Part shown: piece after piece, positions 7,729 to 17,067 of the stretch | How the letters are laid out: the number at the start of each line of letters is the position of its first letter | How positions within the stretch are numbered: the stretch's first letter is position 1 | Source: Mangrovicoccus ximenensis | GTDB lineage: Bacteria > Pseudomonadota > Alphaproteobacteria > Rhodobacterales > Rhodobacteraceae | Assembly (NCBI RefSeq): GCF_003056725.1 | Contig: NZ_QBKZ01000017.1 | Coordinates: forward strand, 102,574-166,573 | Length of the DNA stretch: 64,000 nt | Direction of reading: 5' to 3' | Notes under the pieces: generated by a model | What the model was told of the DNA's origin: nothing | Seen by the model: only the letters and a program-made list of their open reading frames with translations | Database searches by the model: none | Program-made: the position numbers and the translations under genes

Positions 7729-9117
7729 TCACCCTGCCGCGACGGTGTCCGGCAGCGCCGCGAAGGCGGTCCGGATGCCGGGCAGGAAGCCCGGATGCCC
7801 GGCCAGACCGGCAGGCACCAGCTCCGGCAGGGCCAGCACCGCGGCAACCGGATCGGTGTCCCTCACCGCAGCGTCGAGTTCTTCCTTGCGCGGATCGGCA
7901 CTCCCGCGGCCCTCGGCCAGGAGGCGGATCCAGGCGGCGATGGACTCGGCGGTGACCGGCCAGTCCCCGCCCGTCTCCAGGTGGACGAGCGCAGGCGCGA
8001 ACAGCCGCTGCGGCATCTTCTGCGAACTGTCCGAGGCGATCTGGTCCAGCCGGTGGCGCAGCCGCGGATTGGCAAAGCGTGTCAGCAAGGCCTCCGCGTA
8101 AGCGTCCAGATCGACGCTCTGCGGCACGGACAGCGTCGGCGCCTGCTCCTCCAGCATCAGGCGCCGCGCCTTGGCGCGCAGCGCGGCATCGCCCATGCAG
8201 CCATCGACAGTCACATGCCCCGCAAGCTGTCCGCGGCAGGCCAGCATCGTGTGCGACCCGTTGAGCATGCGCAGCTTCATCTCCTCGAAGGGCCTCACAT
8301 CCGCGACCAGCTCGGCCCCGCCCTCGGCGAAGGGCGGACGGCCGGCGGCAAAGCTGTCCTCGATCACCCATTGGCGGAAGGGTTCGCAGACGATGCCGTT
8401 CGGGTCCGGGCGGCCCAGCAGGCTTTCCAGAAGGGCGTGGCTGTCCCCGGTCATGGCCGGCACGATCCGGTCGACCATCGAACAGGGGAAGGTGCAGGTC
8501 TCGGCAATCCACGCCGCCAGCGCGGGATCGCGCGCCTCGGCGAAGTCCAGGATGACGGCCCGCGTCAGATGGCCGTTCTCCGGCTGGTTGTCGCAGCTCA
8601 GCACGGTCAGCCCGCCGAGCCCGGCGGCGCGGCGGCGCGCCAGCCCTTCGGCGATCACGCCGATGGCGGTCCCGGGGGTCTGCGGCGCGGCGAGATCGGC
8701 AATGATCCCGGCATGGCCGCGGTCGAGCCCGCCCGAACGCGCGCAATAGCCTTTTTCGGTGACGGTCAGCAGGATGACCGACATCGCTTCCGTGGCGATC
8801 AGGTCCGGGATCGCCCCGATGCCGTCGCGCGCCGGGTGGAGCGTGCCGGTGACCACGCCGATCTCGCGCAGGGTCGCGCCCTCGCCGTCTGCTTCGGCCA
8901 CGTGATAGCGGTGACCCGCCGCATCTAGCGCATCGATCTCGGCGCGCCCCGAATTCAGCCGCGCGACGACCACGCCCCAGTCGCCTCCCGCCTTGGCGAG
9001 GCCCTCGGAGAGATAGACCATCGGATGGGCGCGGGCGAAGGCGCCGAAACCCAGGTGGAGGATGCGGGGCTTCAGCGCCGCGGTGTCGAAGCCGGGTGTC
9101 ACGATCTCGGTGCTCAC
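7729..9117 (-). CDS. uxuB: Mannitol dehydrogenase family: D-mannonate/fructuronate oxidoreductase
   Basis: A 462-residue long-chain dehydrogenase that in hexuronate catabolism reduces fructuronate to mannonate with NADH. The sequence has the N-terminal ILHLGFGAFARAHPMVY nucleotide-binding region, VISLTVTEKGY-like ILLTVTEKGYC, SCDNQPENG, the FPCSMVDRIVPAM signature and EMKLRMLNGSHTML with the catalytic lysine region. The GTG start at 9117 overlaps the stop of the GH31 gene (GTGA) and has AGGAG upstream. The stop codon falls exactly at the breakpoint with phnF, so the last residues (PDTVAAG) may not be native. The operon context with uxuA, a UxuR-like regulator and beta-glucuronidase supports fructuronate reductase. 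Confidence 0.88.
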   Translation of the reverse strand: MSTEIVTPGFDTAALKPRILHLGFGAFARAHPMVYLSEGLAKAGGDWGVVVARLNSGRAEIDALDAAGHRYHVAEADGEGATLREIGVVTGTLHPARDGIGAIPDLIATEAMSVILLTVTEKGYCARSGGLDRGHAGIIADLAAPQTPGTAIGVIAEGLARRRAAGLGGLTVLSCDNQPENGHLTRAVILDFAEARDPALAAWIAETCTFPCSMVDRIVPAMTGDSHALLESLLGRPDPNGIVCEPFRQWVIEDSFAAGRPPFAEGGAELVADVRPFEEMKLRMLNGSHTMLACRGQLAGHVTVDGCMGDAALRAKARRLMLEEQAPTLSVPQSVDLDAYAEALLTRFANPRLRHRLDQIASDSSQKMPQRLFAPALVHLETGGDWPVTAESIAAWIRLLAEGRGSADPRKEELDAAVRDTDPVAAVLALPELVPAGLAGHPGFLPGIRTAFAALPDTVAAG

Positions 9118-11459
9118 AGCGGCATCTCCTGCGGCAGGCTGCGGGTCTCGCCCGCGGGCAGCACGATCCGCGCCACCGGGATGACCGGCGCGCCCTCGCC
9201 CGCACGGGTTGCGGCCAGAGACAGGCTGTCGGCGCTGCCCGAAAGCGTCAGGGTGGTGATGCAGGCCGCGCCGCCCTCGCTGACGCCGTCGTCTTCGTAC
9301 ATCAGGCTCGCCTCCTCGAACGCTCCCGGTGCCGGGAAGACGGCCAGAACGCGCTCGGTCTCGGCGCCCGGATGCGCGCGCGTGGTCGAGTTCCCCATCG
9401 GGATCACCGCGCCGCCGCGCACGAAGAGCGGCATGGAGCCGAGATCGACATCGAGGGTCAGGACGGTGCCGCCCTCGTGCCAGGTCCCGGCATGGAAGTC
9501 CCACCATCCGGTCGGGCAGGCCGGCAGGCGCAGCGTCCGGGTGGTGGCGCCCTCCTCGACCACGTTGGCGACCAGCAGGTCGCGGCCCAGCAGGAACTCG
9601 TCGCATTCAGCATAGGCGCCCTCGTCCTCGGGGAAGTCCATGAAGGCCGGGCGGATCATCGGTTCGTCCCGCTCGGCGGCCTGCCACAGCAGGGTGTAAA
9701 GATAGGGAAGCAGCCGGTAGCGCAGCTTGATCGCGTCGCGGATATGGTGCGTCACCTCCGGGAACATCCAGGGCTCGTTGACCGTGGCGTCGTCATTCCA
9801 GGAATGGATGGTGAAGCGCGGGTGGAAGATGCCGTTCTGCACCCAGCGGACGAACAGCTCCGGCTCGGGCCGCGGACCGGAGAAGCCGCCGACATCATGG
9901 CCGATATTGTAGATCCCCGACATCGACAGGCCGAGACCCATCCGGATGTTGTAGCGGATCGTCTTCCACATGGTGCGGTTGTCGCCGGTCCAGGTCTGGG
10001 CGTGGCGCTGGATGCCCGGCATGCCCGAGCGCGAGATCAGGTAGGGCCGCTTCCCGGGCGCATGGGCGCGCTGCGCCTCCTCGCTGGCGCGGGTCATCAG
10101 CACCGAGTGGACCGGCCGGATCAGCGAGACGTCGATCGCGTCGCCGAAGCCCGCGCATTGCGCCTCGTCATCCCAGATCTCGTATTCGTTGTTGTCGTTC
10201 CAGGTCGAGCCGATGCCGTAGTCGAGAAGCTGCGTGGTCACGCCGTCCTTCCACCAGTCGACGGTGCCGGGATTGGTGAAGTCGAGATGCGATCCGGTGT
10301 CGTCCCAGTAGATGGAGCGCTCTGGCCCGCAATCGGAGTCCATCTCGAGGCTCGCGCGGACGAACAGCCCCTTCTCGGCAGCCTCGGCATAGCGCGGATG
10401 GTCCTGCAGAAGGCAGGGCTTGATGTTGGCAATCAGGTGCACGTCCGCTCCGGCGAATTTCGCCGACATCGCCTTCGGATCGGGGCACTTGTCGAAGTTC
10501 CAGTTGAAGACATAGCGCTTCGGCCCGATCGAGGTGTAGCCCGAGGACATCTGGAAGCTGTCGCAGGGAATGTCGTGCTCCTCGATCCGCGCGAGGAAGC
10601 TTTCCAGCTGCGCCTGCGCATCCGGGGCGTCGGTATAGCTCATGGTCGAGCCGGAGTAGCCCAGAGACCAGCGCGGCGGGAAGGCTGTGCCCCCCGTGAG
10701 CCGGACCTGGCCCTTGACCAGCTCGGCCAGCGAGGGCGCCCACCGCATGTAATAGTCGAGATCCCCGTCCTCGGCGCGGTAGGCGCGGTAGGCCAGGTGG
10801 TAGTTGTCGAGCTCGTTGCCGAGATCGAACCAGGCCCCCGCCATGTTGTCGTAATAGACCGACCAGCAGCCCTGGTCCGGCGTCTTGGTCAGGGTGAAGG
10901 GGATGTGCTTGTAGAGCGGGTCGGTGGTTTCGGCGTCATAGCCCATCGCGTCGAGATTGCGCATCTCGTAGCGGCGGCCGGAGCGTTCCAGGTTGCCCGC
11001 CTTCTCGCCGAGGCCGTAGACTTTCTCGCCGGGGAAGCGGCGCAGGAAATGGCCGTGGCGGTTGTCGCGCAGGCCGAGCATGGTGCCGCCGGTCGGGCGC
11101 TCCTCTGCGAAGGTTGCCCATCCGCCGCCGTCCTTCCGCTGCCAGACCAGCCGCAGCGGATGCTCGATCACGAGCCGCATCGCGCCGGTGGAAATGGCGA
11201 GCCCCTCGCCCTCCTCCACCGCGAAATCAGGGCAGGGATGGCCCGAGAGGTCGTCGCGCAGGCGCCCCTCCCATGGCATGTCCCCGTCGGGGGCCACGCA
11301 CCAGCCGCGGTTCAGCCGCCATGCCCCGTCCTTCAGCAGCGAGACCCGGAACAGCGTCTGGTCGAGCACGGCGACGAGCAGCAGGTGGCGGCCGTCGATC
11401 AAGAGCTCGATGCTGGTTTCGGTCCGGTCCTTGAGGGTCCAGTCGGTCAGGGTCTTCAT
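9114..11459 (-). CDS. Glycoside hydrolase family 31 enzyme
   Basis: A complete 781-residue GH31 retaining alpha-glycosidase with no signal peptide, so it acts in the cytoplasm. The nucleophile Asp lies in GSTWNDNNEYEIWDD (about residue 410) and the acid/base Asp in HAQTWTGDN (about residue 480); RSGMPGIQRH precedes it as in the family. An N-terminal beta-sandwich and C-terminal beta domains flank the barrel. It sits between dctM (ATGA overlap) and uxuB (GTGA overlap), so it is translationally coupled within a uronate operon. The substrate could be an alpha-linked glycoside released with or before glucuronate; alpha-glucosidase, alpha-xylosidase and alpha-galactosidase activities all occur in GH31 and cannot be separated here. 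Confidence 0.88.
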   Translation of the reverse strand: MKTLTDWTLKDRTETSIELLIDGRHLLLVAVLDQTLFRVSLLKDGAWRLNRGWCVAPDGDMPWEGRLRDDLSGHPCPDFAVEEGEGLAISTGAMRLVIEHPLRLVWQRKDGGGWATFAEERPTGGTMLGLRDNRHGHFLRRFPGEKVYGLGEKAGNLERSGRRYEMRNLDAMGYDAETTDPLYKHIPFTLTKTPDQGCWSVYYDNMAGAWFDLGNELDNYHLAYRAYRAEDGDLDYYMRWAPSLAELVKGQVRLTGGTAFPPRWSLGYSGSTMSYTDAPDAQAQLESFLARIEEHDIPCDSFQMSSGYTSIGPKRYVFNWNFDKCPDPKAMSAKFAGADVHLIANIKPCLLQDHPRYAEAAEKGLFVRASLEMDSDCGPERSIYWDDTGSHLDFTNPGTVDWWKDGVTTQLLDYGIGSTWNDNNEYEIWDDEAQCAGFGDAIDVSLIRPVHSVLMTRASEEAQRAHAPGKRPYLISRSGMPGIQRHAQTWTGDNRTMWKTIRYNIRMGLGLSMSGIYNIGHDVGGFSGPRPEPELFVRWVQNGIFHPRFTIHSWNDDATVNEPWMFPEVTHHIRDAIKLRYRLLPYLYTLLWQAAERDEPMIRPAFMDFPEDEGAYAECDEFLLGRDLLVANVVEEGATTRTLRLPACPTGWWDFHAGTWHEGGTVLTLDVDLGSMPLFVRGGAVIPMGNSTTRAHPGAETERVLAVFPAPGAFEEASLMYEDDGVSEGGAACITTLTLSGSADSLSLAATRAGEGAPVIPVARIVLPAGETRSLPQEMPL

Positions 11460-12757
11460 TGATACACACCAAGAATGCGGGGCAGGAACAGGCTGATGGA
11501 GGGCACGTAGGTCACCAGCAGCAGAAGGCCGAAGAGCACGGCATAGAAGGGCAGCAGCGGCTTGATCACCGAAGCGATCGAAGTCTTGCCGACCGAGCAG
11601 CCGACGAACAGCGCCGAGCCGACCGGCGGCGTGCAGATGCCGATGCAGAGGTTCAGCGTCATCATCACGCCGAAATGCACCGGATCCATGCCGAGGCTCT
11701 GCACGACCGGCAGGAAGATCGGGGTGAAGATCAGGAGCGCCGGCGTCATGTCCATGAAGGTGCCGACGATCAGAAGCGCGATGTTGATCAGCAGGAGGAT
11801 CGCCAGCGGGTTGTCGGAGATCGCCAGGAGCGTGTCGGAGATCAGGTAGGGGATGCCGCCGAAGGCCATCACCCGGCTCATCGCGATCGACGCGCCGATC
11901 ATCAGGAGCACGATCGAGGTCGTCACTGCGCTTTCCATGATGATCGCGGGCAGGTCGCGGATCGAAATCTCGCGGTACCAGACCAGCGCCAGGAACAGCG
12001 TGTAGACCACTGCGGCGGCCGAGGCCTCGGTTGCGGTGAAGGCGCCGGTGATGATCCCGCCCATGATCACGACGATCAGGCCCAGAGGCAGGATCGCGTC
12101 GCGCGCGGCATGCCAGACCTGGCAGAGCGTGGGTTTGGGCGCCAGCGGATAGCCGCGCTTCTTGGCGATGATGCCCGCCACGGTCATCAGGCCGAGCCCC
12201 ATCAGGATGCCGGGAAGGTAGCCCGCCATGAAGAGCGCGGCGATCGAGGTGCCGCCGGTGATCAGCGAATAGACGATGAAGGTGGTCGAGGGCGGGATCA
12301 GCAGGCCGGTCGGGCAGGAGGCGATGTTGACCGCCGCCGAAAAGGCCGGGTCATAGCCCTCCTTCTTCTGCAAGGGCGCCATCACGCCGCCGACGGCCGC
12401 AGCCGAGGCCACGGCGGAGCCCGAGATCGAGCCGAACATCATGTTGGCCAGAACGTTGCAATGCGCCAGCGCGCCCGGCAGGCGGCCGCCCAGCACCTGG
12501 GCGAAATTGATCAGCCGCATGGCGATGCCGCCGCGGTTCATGATGTTGCCCGCCAGGATGAAGAACGGGATCGCCAGCAGCGTGAAGCTGTCGAGGCCGG
12601 AGGCCATCTGCTGCGCCACGATGAACAGCGACTGGTCGAAGCTCATGAACAAGAGGAAGGTCAGGAAGGTGGCGGCGCCGATGGCGAAGGCAATCGGCAC
12701 GCCGATCACCATGAGCACGGCAAAGGAGCCGAAGAGCAGGAAGATCGCGTTGGTCAT
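11456..12757 (-). CDS. dctM: TRAP transporter large permease
   Basis: A 433-residue integral membrane protein with about 12-13 hydrophobic segments. Diagnostic DctM stretches include FFILAGNIMNRGGIAMRLI, ANMMFGSISGSAVASAAAVG, GLLIPPSTTFIVYSLITGG and LCIGICTPPVGSALFVG. It forms the elevator transport subunit together with DctQ and uses the sodium gradient to import substrate delivered by DctP. It lies 9 bp after dctQ and overlaps the GH31 start by ATGA. The neighbouring beta-glucuronidase and uxu genes suggest a uronate-containing substrate, possibly a glucuronide disaccharide rather than a free uronate. Confidence 0.95.
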   Translation of the reverse strand: MTNAIFLLFGSFAVLMVIGVPIAFAIGAATFLTFLLFMSFDQSLFIVAQQMASGLDSFTLLAIPFFILAGNIMNRGGIAMRLINFAQVLGGRLPGALAHCNVLANMMFGSISGSAVASAAAVGGVMAPLQKKEGYDPAFSAAVNIASCPTGLLIPPSTTFIVYSLITGGTSIAALFMAGYLPGILMGLGLMTVAGIIAKKRGYPLAPKPTLCQVWHAARDAILPLGLIVVIMGGIITGAFTATEASAAAVVYTLFLALVWYREISIRDLPAIIMESAVTTSIVLLMIGASIAMSRVMAFGGIPYLISDTLLAISDNPLAILLLINIALLIVGTFMDMTPALLIFTPIFLPVVQSLGMDPVHFGVMMTLNLCIGICTPPVGSALFVGCSVGKTSIASVIKPLLPFYAVLFGLLLLVTYVPSISLFLPRILGVYQ

Positions 12758-12766
12758 TGGAGGTCC

Positions 12767-13273
12767 TCAGTCCAGCGGGCCGGCCACCGGGCCGTCGGAA
12801 TGGCCGCGGGCGCCGTGGCGCGCCAGCTCGGCCAGGAAATGGCCGCAATAGATCAGCATGACGAGCCCGGCGAAGGGGATCGCGGCATAGACCCAGGCCA
12901 TCGGGATCTGCAGTGCGGGCGTCACCTGACCCGAGGCCAGCGTCTTGGCTGCCAGCGCCCAGCCGCCCTTGATCATGACGAGCCCGGCGAAAAGCGCGAC
13001 GATGGCAAGGACCAGCGCCTCGGACAGCGTCCGGGCGCGGCCCTTCAGCGTACCGGTGAGGAAATCGATCGCCAGGTGGCGGCGCTGTCCCAGCGTGTAG
13101 GCGCCGCCGATCAGCGCCAGCCACATGAAAAGGAAGCGCGCCAGCTCGTCGGTGACGGTGGAGGGCGTGCCCAGCACGTAGCGGCTGACCACCTGCCAGA
13201 CGACACAGCCGACCAGCACGGCGAAGATCGCGACGATGACGGGACGCAGGATCAGGTCGAGCACGCGGATCAC
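12767..13273 (-). CDS. dctQ: TRAP transporter small permease
   Basis: A 168-residue four-helix membrane protein. The GTG start at 13273 is chosen because GGAGG lies eight bases upstream and because VIRVLDLILRPVIVAIFAV begins the first membrane segment; a longer reading upstream lacks homology. Diagnostic DctQ features are the W-x-V-SRY motif (WQVVSRYVLG), ELARFLFMWLALIGGAY and RRHLAIDFL. It pairs with DctM. It is the first gene of the leftward operon dctQ-dctM-GH31-uxuB, transcribed from the shared region that contains two UxuR-like operators. Confidence 0.93.
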   Translation of the reverse strand: MIRVLDLILRPVIVAIFAVLVGCVVWQVVSRYVLGTPSTVTDELARFLFMWLALIGGAYTLGQRRHLAIDFLTGTLKGRARTLSEALVLAIVALFAGLVMIKGGWALAAKTLASGQVTPALQIPMAWVYAAIPFAGLVMLIYCGHFLAELARHGARGHSDGPVAGPLD

Positions 13274-13392
13274 GGCGCGCCTCCGGCGGTCCGGGCCGGA
13301 AAGGCAGGTTGCGGGACTTGCTGCACGATGACGTCTCCTCCGCAGGCGGACCCGCCAGGGTCCAAGATGCGGCAAAACTGGGCCATCCAGAC

Positions 13393-13410
13393 AAACTGGT
13401 CAACCAATTT
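13393..13410. promoter_or_regulatory. UxuR-type operator 1
   Basis: AAACTGGTCAACCAATTT is a near-perfect palindrome matching the enterobacterial UxuR/ExuR consensus AAATTGGTATACCAATTT at 14 of 18 positions. It lies about 120 bp upstream of dctQ, on the dctQ-proximal side of the divergent intergenic region. Confidence 0.7.
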
Positions 13411-13457
13411 GTCGGACCGCTTGACGAGTTTGGATTCGGAAGCCATGAATATCCGTG

Positions 13458-13473
13458 TTTGGCCGACCAATTT
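13458..13473. promoter_or_regulatory. UxuR-type operator 2
   Basis: TTTGGCCGACCAATTT contains the inverted TTGG/CCAA half-sites of the same GntR/FCD-type operator and lies about 47 bp upstream of dctP. A third short inverted repeat (CCAATTT-GCTT-AAATTGG, 13467-13484) overlaps its right half. The regulator encoded at 16297 is the likely ligand. Confidence 0.6.
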
Positions 13474-13519
13474 GCTTAAATTGGCTCGGTCGCATGACTG
13501 ACCGTCCCGGGAGGATGCC

Positions 13520-14500
13520 ATGAAGACCGTTCTGACCACTGCGTTGGCCTCGACCGCGCTCGTGCTGGCCGCCGCGTCCGCAGATGCACGCATGCTGCGC
13601 CTGAATCACAACAACCCGCCGGACCACCCGGTCCATGTCGCGATGCAGCAGATGGCCGACCGGGTCGAGGAGCTGACCGGCGGCGACATCCGCATCCAGA
13701 TTTTCCCGAACGGCCAGCTGGGCACGCAGCGCGAATCCATGGAGCTGGTGCAGAACTGCGCGCTCGACATGGCCCGCTCGAACGCCTCCGAGCTCGAGGC
13801 CTTCGAGGAAAGCTATTCCGCGCTGAACCTGCCCTACATCTTCCAGTCCGAGGACCACTTCAACAAGGTGATCACCGGCGACATCGGCGCCGACATCCTG
13901 GCCGCTTCGGCCGACAAGGGCTTCCGCGGGGTGGCCTTCTACACCGAGGGCGCGCGCAGCTTCTACGGCGACAAGCCGATCCTGTCCCCGGCCGATCTCG
14001 AAGGCGTCAAGGTCCGCGTCCAGCCGTCGCCGTCGGCGATCCGCATGGTCGAACTGCTCGGCGGCAACCCGACCCCGATCTCCTGGGGCGAACTCTACAG
14101 CGCGCTGCAGCAGGGCGTCGTCGATGCGGCCGAGAACAACCCGACCGCGCTGACCACCGCGCGCCACGGCGAGGTCGCCAAGCATTTCTCGCTCGACGAG
14201 CACACGATCATCCCCTCGGTCGTGGTGATCTCGACCTGTGCCTGGGACGGCATGACGCCCGAGCAGCAGGAAGCGCTGCAAACCGCAGCCCTGGAATCGA
14301 TGGCCGACCAGCGCGAAGCCTGGAACATCGCCTCCGATGCTGCGATCGAGGAAGCCAAGGCCGAGATGGGCGTCGAGGTCCACGAGGTCGACAAGACCGC
14401 CTTCGCCGAAGCCGTCGCGCCGATGATCGAGGAAACCGCAGCCCGTTCGGACAACCTGCGCAGCCTCATCGAGCGCATTCAGGCCGCGGCGGACGAGTAA
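13520..14500 (+). CDS. dctP: TRAP transporter substrate-binding protein
   Basis: A complete 326-residue periplasmic DctP-family protein with a Sec signal peptide (MKTVLTTALASTALVLAAASADA). GGAGG precedes the ATG. Core motifs are IQIFPNGQLGTQRESMELVQ, GVKVRVQPSPSAIRMVELLGGNPTP with the conserved arginine that binds the carboxylate, and SWGELYSALQQGVVDAAENN. The arginine supports an acidic ligand such as a uronate or uronic acid glycoside. It is encoded divergently from its membrane partners dctQM, which is unusual, with all three controlled from one operator region. Confidence 0.95.
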   Translation: MKTVLTTALASTALVLAAASADARMLRLNHNNPPDHPVHVAMQQMADRVEELTGGDIRIQIFPNGQLGTQRESMELVQNCALDMARSNASELEAFEESYSALNLPYIFQSEDHFNKVITGDIGADILAASADKGFRGVAFYTEGARSFYGDKPILSPADLEGVKVRVQPSPSAIRMVELLGGNPTPISWGELYSALQQGVVDAAENNPTALTTARHGEVAKHFSLDEHTIIPSVVVISTCAWDGMTPEQQEALQTAALESMADQREAWNIASDAAIEEAKAEMGVEVHEVDKTAFAEAVAPMIEETAARSDNLRSLIERIQAAADE

Positions 14501-14503
14501 CCC

Positions 14504-16300
14504 ATGCTGGAACGGTCCGACCTGGCGGAAAACGCGCTGCAATGCCTGCATGACGAGGACTATGACCGTCCTTTCAACACGCAGGCGCTGAATGCCGAAA
14601 CCATGATCTTCACCGGCGGCCGGCAGGGCCAGCCGCTGGACGGGACGTGGAATTTCTGCGTCGACCTGCTCGACACGGGACTGCGGCAGAAATGGTTCGC
14701 CATGACGCCGGAGGCTCCGGAGGAGCGGACCGAACCCTGGGATTACGATCCCTATGCGGGCGAGACCGTGCAGGTGCCCTCCTGCTGGCAGATGCAGAAG
14801 GAGAAGTGGTACTTCTTCGAAGGCTCCGCCTGGTATACCCGCGCGCTGGAGGCAGGCCCGCCTGCCCCCGGCACCCGCCGCTTCCTGCGCGTCGGCGCGG
14901 CGCAATACGACTGCAAGGTCTTCGTCAACGGCCAGTTCCTCGGCAACCATTTCGGCGGCTCGACCCCGTTCTGCGCCGAAGTGACGGATGCCCTCCGCGA
15001 GGGCCGCAACTGGATCATGTTCTGCGTCAACAACACCCGGACGCTCGACCGGGTGCCGATGCGCAACACCGACTGGTTCAACTACGGCGGCATCTACCGC
15101 GAGGTGACGCTCTACGAGACCCCCGCCACGGTGATCCGCGATGTCTTCGCGCATCTCGGGGACGGCGGCATCCGCATCGCGGTGACCGCCGACGGTCCCG
15201 CCAACGAGGCGCAGGCCGAGATCCCCGGCCTGGGCATTTCCGTCACGATCCCGCTCGCCGATGGGCGCGGCGAGGTGACAGTGCCTGCAAGCCCCCGCCT
15301 CTGGTCCCCCGAAACGCCGGTGCTCTACGACCTCGCAGTGACCGCAGGCGGCGACCGGGTGGCCGACCGCGTCGGCTTCCGCACCATCGAGCGGCGCGGC
15401 ACCGACATCCTGCTGAACGGCCGTCCGGTCTACCTTCGCGGCATCTCGGTTCACGAGGATGACGCCACGCTCGGCAAGGTGACCTCCGAGGCCGATATCC
15501 GCCGCCGCTTCGCCCATGCGAAAGAGCTGGGCTGCAACTACCTGCGGCTGGCGCATTACCCGCATCACGAGCTCGCCGCGCAGATCGCCGACGAGCTGGG
15601 GCTGATGCTCTGGGAGGAAGTCCCGGTCTACTGGGCGATCGACTTCGCCAACCCGGCCACGCGGCGCGACGCCGAGAACCAGCTGCGCGAACTGATCCGC
15701 CGCGACCGCAACCGCGCCAGCGTGATCATCTGGTCGGTCGGCAACGAGAACCCGGACACCGATGCGCGGCTCGACTTCATGCAGGGACTCGCCCAGCTCG
15801 CGAAGGCGGAAGACCCGACCCGGCTGACCTCGGCCGCCTGCCTCGTCAACCACGCCAAGCTCAAGATCGAGGACCGGCTCGCACAGCATATCGACGTGAT
15901 CGGGCTGAACGAATACTATGGCTGGTACGAGGAAAACTTCGAGGAGCTGGAGATCATCGGCCGCAATTCCGCTCCCGACCGCCCGGTCGTGATTTCGGAA
16001 ACCGGCGCCGACGGCGACAGCGAGCAGGGCCCGTCGCGCGGGCTTTTCAGCCTCTCCTACCAGGCGGAGGTCTACGAGAGGCAGATCGCGGCGCTGGAGC
16101 GGCTCAGCTACATCAAGGGCATGTCGCCCTGGATCCTCTATGATTTCCGCGTCGAACGGCGGCAGAACCCGTTCCAGCGCGGCTGGAACCGCAAGGGGCT
16201 GATCGCCGGGGACAAGGCAACCAAGAAACCTGCCTTTGCCATCCTCGCGGCGCATTACGCCCGGCTGGCACGGGCGGAGAGCCCGGAGATCGAGGCATGA
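14504..16300 (+). CDS. uidA: Glycoside hydrolase family 2 beta-glucuronidase
   Basis: A 598-residue GH2 enzyme with jelly-roll (1-180), immunoglobulin-like (180-270) and TIM-barrel domains. The acid/base Glu is in IIWSVGNENPDTD (about residue 405) and the nucleophile in VVISETGADG (about 500). WNRKGLIAGDKATKKPAF near residue 565 carries the N-x-K motif that binds the glucuronate carboxylate in bacterial beta-glucuronidases, which separates it from beta-galactosidases. No signal peptide: the glucuronide must be imported intact. It follows dctP by 3 bp and overlaps the regulator by ATGA. Product glucuronate would feed UxuA/UxuB after isomerisation; no uxaC is present in the window. Confidence 0.9.
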   Translation: MLERSDLAENALQCLHDEDYDRPFNTQALNAETMIFTGGRQGQPLDGTWNFCVDLLDTGLRQKWFAMTPEAPEERTEPWDYDPYAGETVQVPSCWQMQKEKWYFFEGSAWYTRALEAGPPAPGTRRFLRVGAAQYDCKVFVNGQFLGNHFGGSTPFCAEVTDALREGRNWIMFCVNNTRTLDRVPMRNTDWFNYGGIYREVTLYETPATVIRDVFAHLGDGGIRIAVTADGPANEAQAEIPGLGISVTIPLADGRGEVTVPASPRLWSPETPVLYDLAVTAGGDRVADRVGFRTIERRGTDILLNGRPVYLRGISVHEDDATLGKVTSEADIRRRFAHAKELGCNYLRLAHYPHHELAAQIADELGLMLWEEVPVYWAIDFANPATRRDAENQLRELIRRDRNRASVIIWSVGNENPDTDARLDFMQGLAQLAKAEDPTRLTSAACLVNHAKLKIEDRLAQHIDVIGLNEYYGWYEENFEELEIIGRNSAPDRPVVISETGADGDSEQGPSRGLFSLSYQAEVYERQIAALERLSYIKGMSPWILYDFRVERRQNPFQRGWNRKGLIAGDKATKKPAFAILAAHYARLARAESPEIEA

Positions 16301-17049
16301 CCCAGACCCGCCGCTACCAGGAGGTGGCCGCGATGATCCGCGCCGAGGTGGCGCGCCGCCACCTGCCGCCGGGCACCCGGCTGGATACCGAACGGCAATG
16401 GTCGCAATCGCTCGGCGTCTCGCGCTCGCTGGTGCGCGAGGCGGTGATCATGCTCGAGATCCAGGGCCTGGTCGAAGTCCGCCAAGGTTCGGGCATCTAC
16501 CTGCTCGCGGAACCCGCCGACCCGGCGCCGGTGCCGCAGGACGATATCGGGCCGTTCGAGCTCCTGCAGGCGCGCCAGCTTCTCGAAAGCTCCATCGCCG
16601 CCTTCGCCGCCGAGCAGGTGACCAAGGGCGACATCCTGAAGATGCGCGACGCGCTGGAAACCGAGCGCGCCTATATCGAGGCCGGCGGCGGTCCCGACTA
16701 TTCCTCGGACGAGCTGTTCCACCGGCTGATCGCCGAGGCCACGCAGAATTCGGTGCTGACCTCGATGGTCGAGGAACTCTGGGCGGCGCGCGACCGCAGC
16801 CCGATGTGGGCGCGGCTGCATGCGCGGGTCTTCAACCAGGATTACCGCGCCAACTGGCTGGACGACCACCAGGCGATCCTCGACGCGCTGCGCGCCCGCA
16901 ACCCCGAAGCCGCCCGCCGCGCGATGTGGGCGCATCTCGGCCATGTCCGGGAAACCTTGCTGGCGGTCTCGGATGTCGATGACCCGGCCTTCGACGGCTA
17001 CCTTTTCCAACCTGTCCCCGAGATCGGCCGCCGATCCCCGGACCCCTGA
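16297..17049 (+). CDS. uxuR: GntR/FadR-type transcriptional regulator of the uronate cluster
   Basis: A 250-residue protein with an N-terminal winged helix-turn-helix (residues 8-70: LPPGTRLDTERQWSQSLGVS, then SLVREAVIMLEIQGLVEVRQGSGIY) and a C-terminal all-helical FCD ligand domain with metal-binding histidines (ELFHRLIAEAT, LDDHQAILDAL, HLGHVRE). This is the architecture of UxuR/ExuR, which release DNA on binding hexuronate intermediates. It is coupled by ATGA overlap to the beta-glucuronidase and sits in the operon with dctP and uxuA. The two UxuR-like operators upstream of dctP are the natural targets, implying autoregulation. Confidence 0.88.
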   Translation: MTQTRRYQEVAAMIRAEVARRHLPPGTRLDTERQWSQSLGVSRSLVREAVIMLEIQGLVEVRQGSGIYLLAEPADPAPVPQDDIGPFELLQARQLLESSIAAFAAEQVTKGDILKMRDALETERAYIEAGGGPDYSSDELFHRLIAEATQNSVLTSMVEELWAARDRSPMWARLHARVFNQDYRANWLDDHQAILDALRARNPEAARRAMWAHLGHVRETLLAVSDVDDPAFDGYLFQPVPEIGRRSPDP

Positions 17050-17067
17050 CAAGACAGAGGCTTATTC

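Noticed and set aside
9096-11462. Long plus-strand frame opposite the GH31 gene
   Set aside because: It mirrors the GH31 coding strand exactly and has no family motif; it is an antisense shadow.
11459-13501. Arginine/glutamine/histidine-rich plus-strand frame opposite dctM/dctQ, resembling a low-complexity protein
   Set aside because: It is antisense to membrane-protein genes; the charged composition is the complement of Leu/Ile/Val codons.
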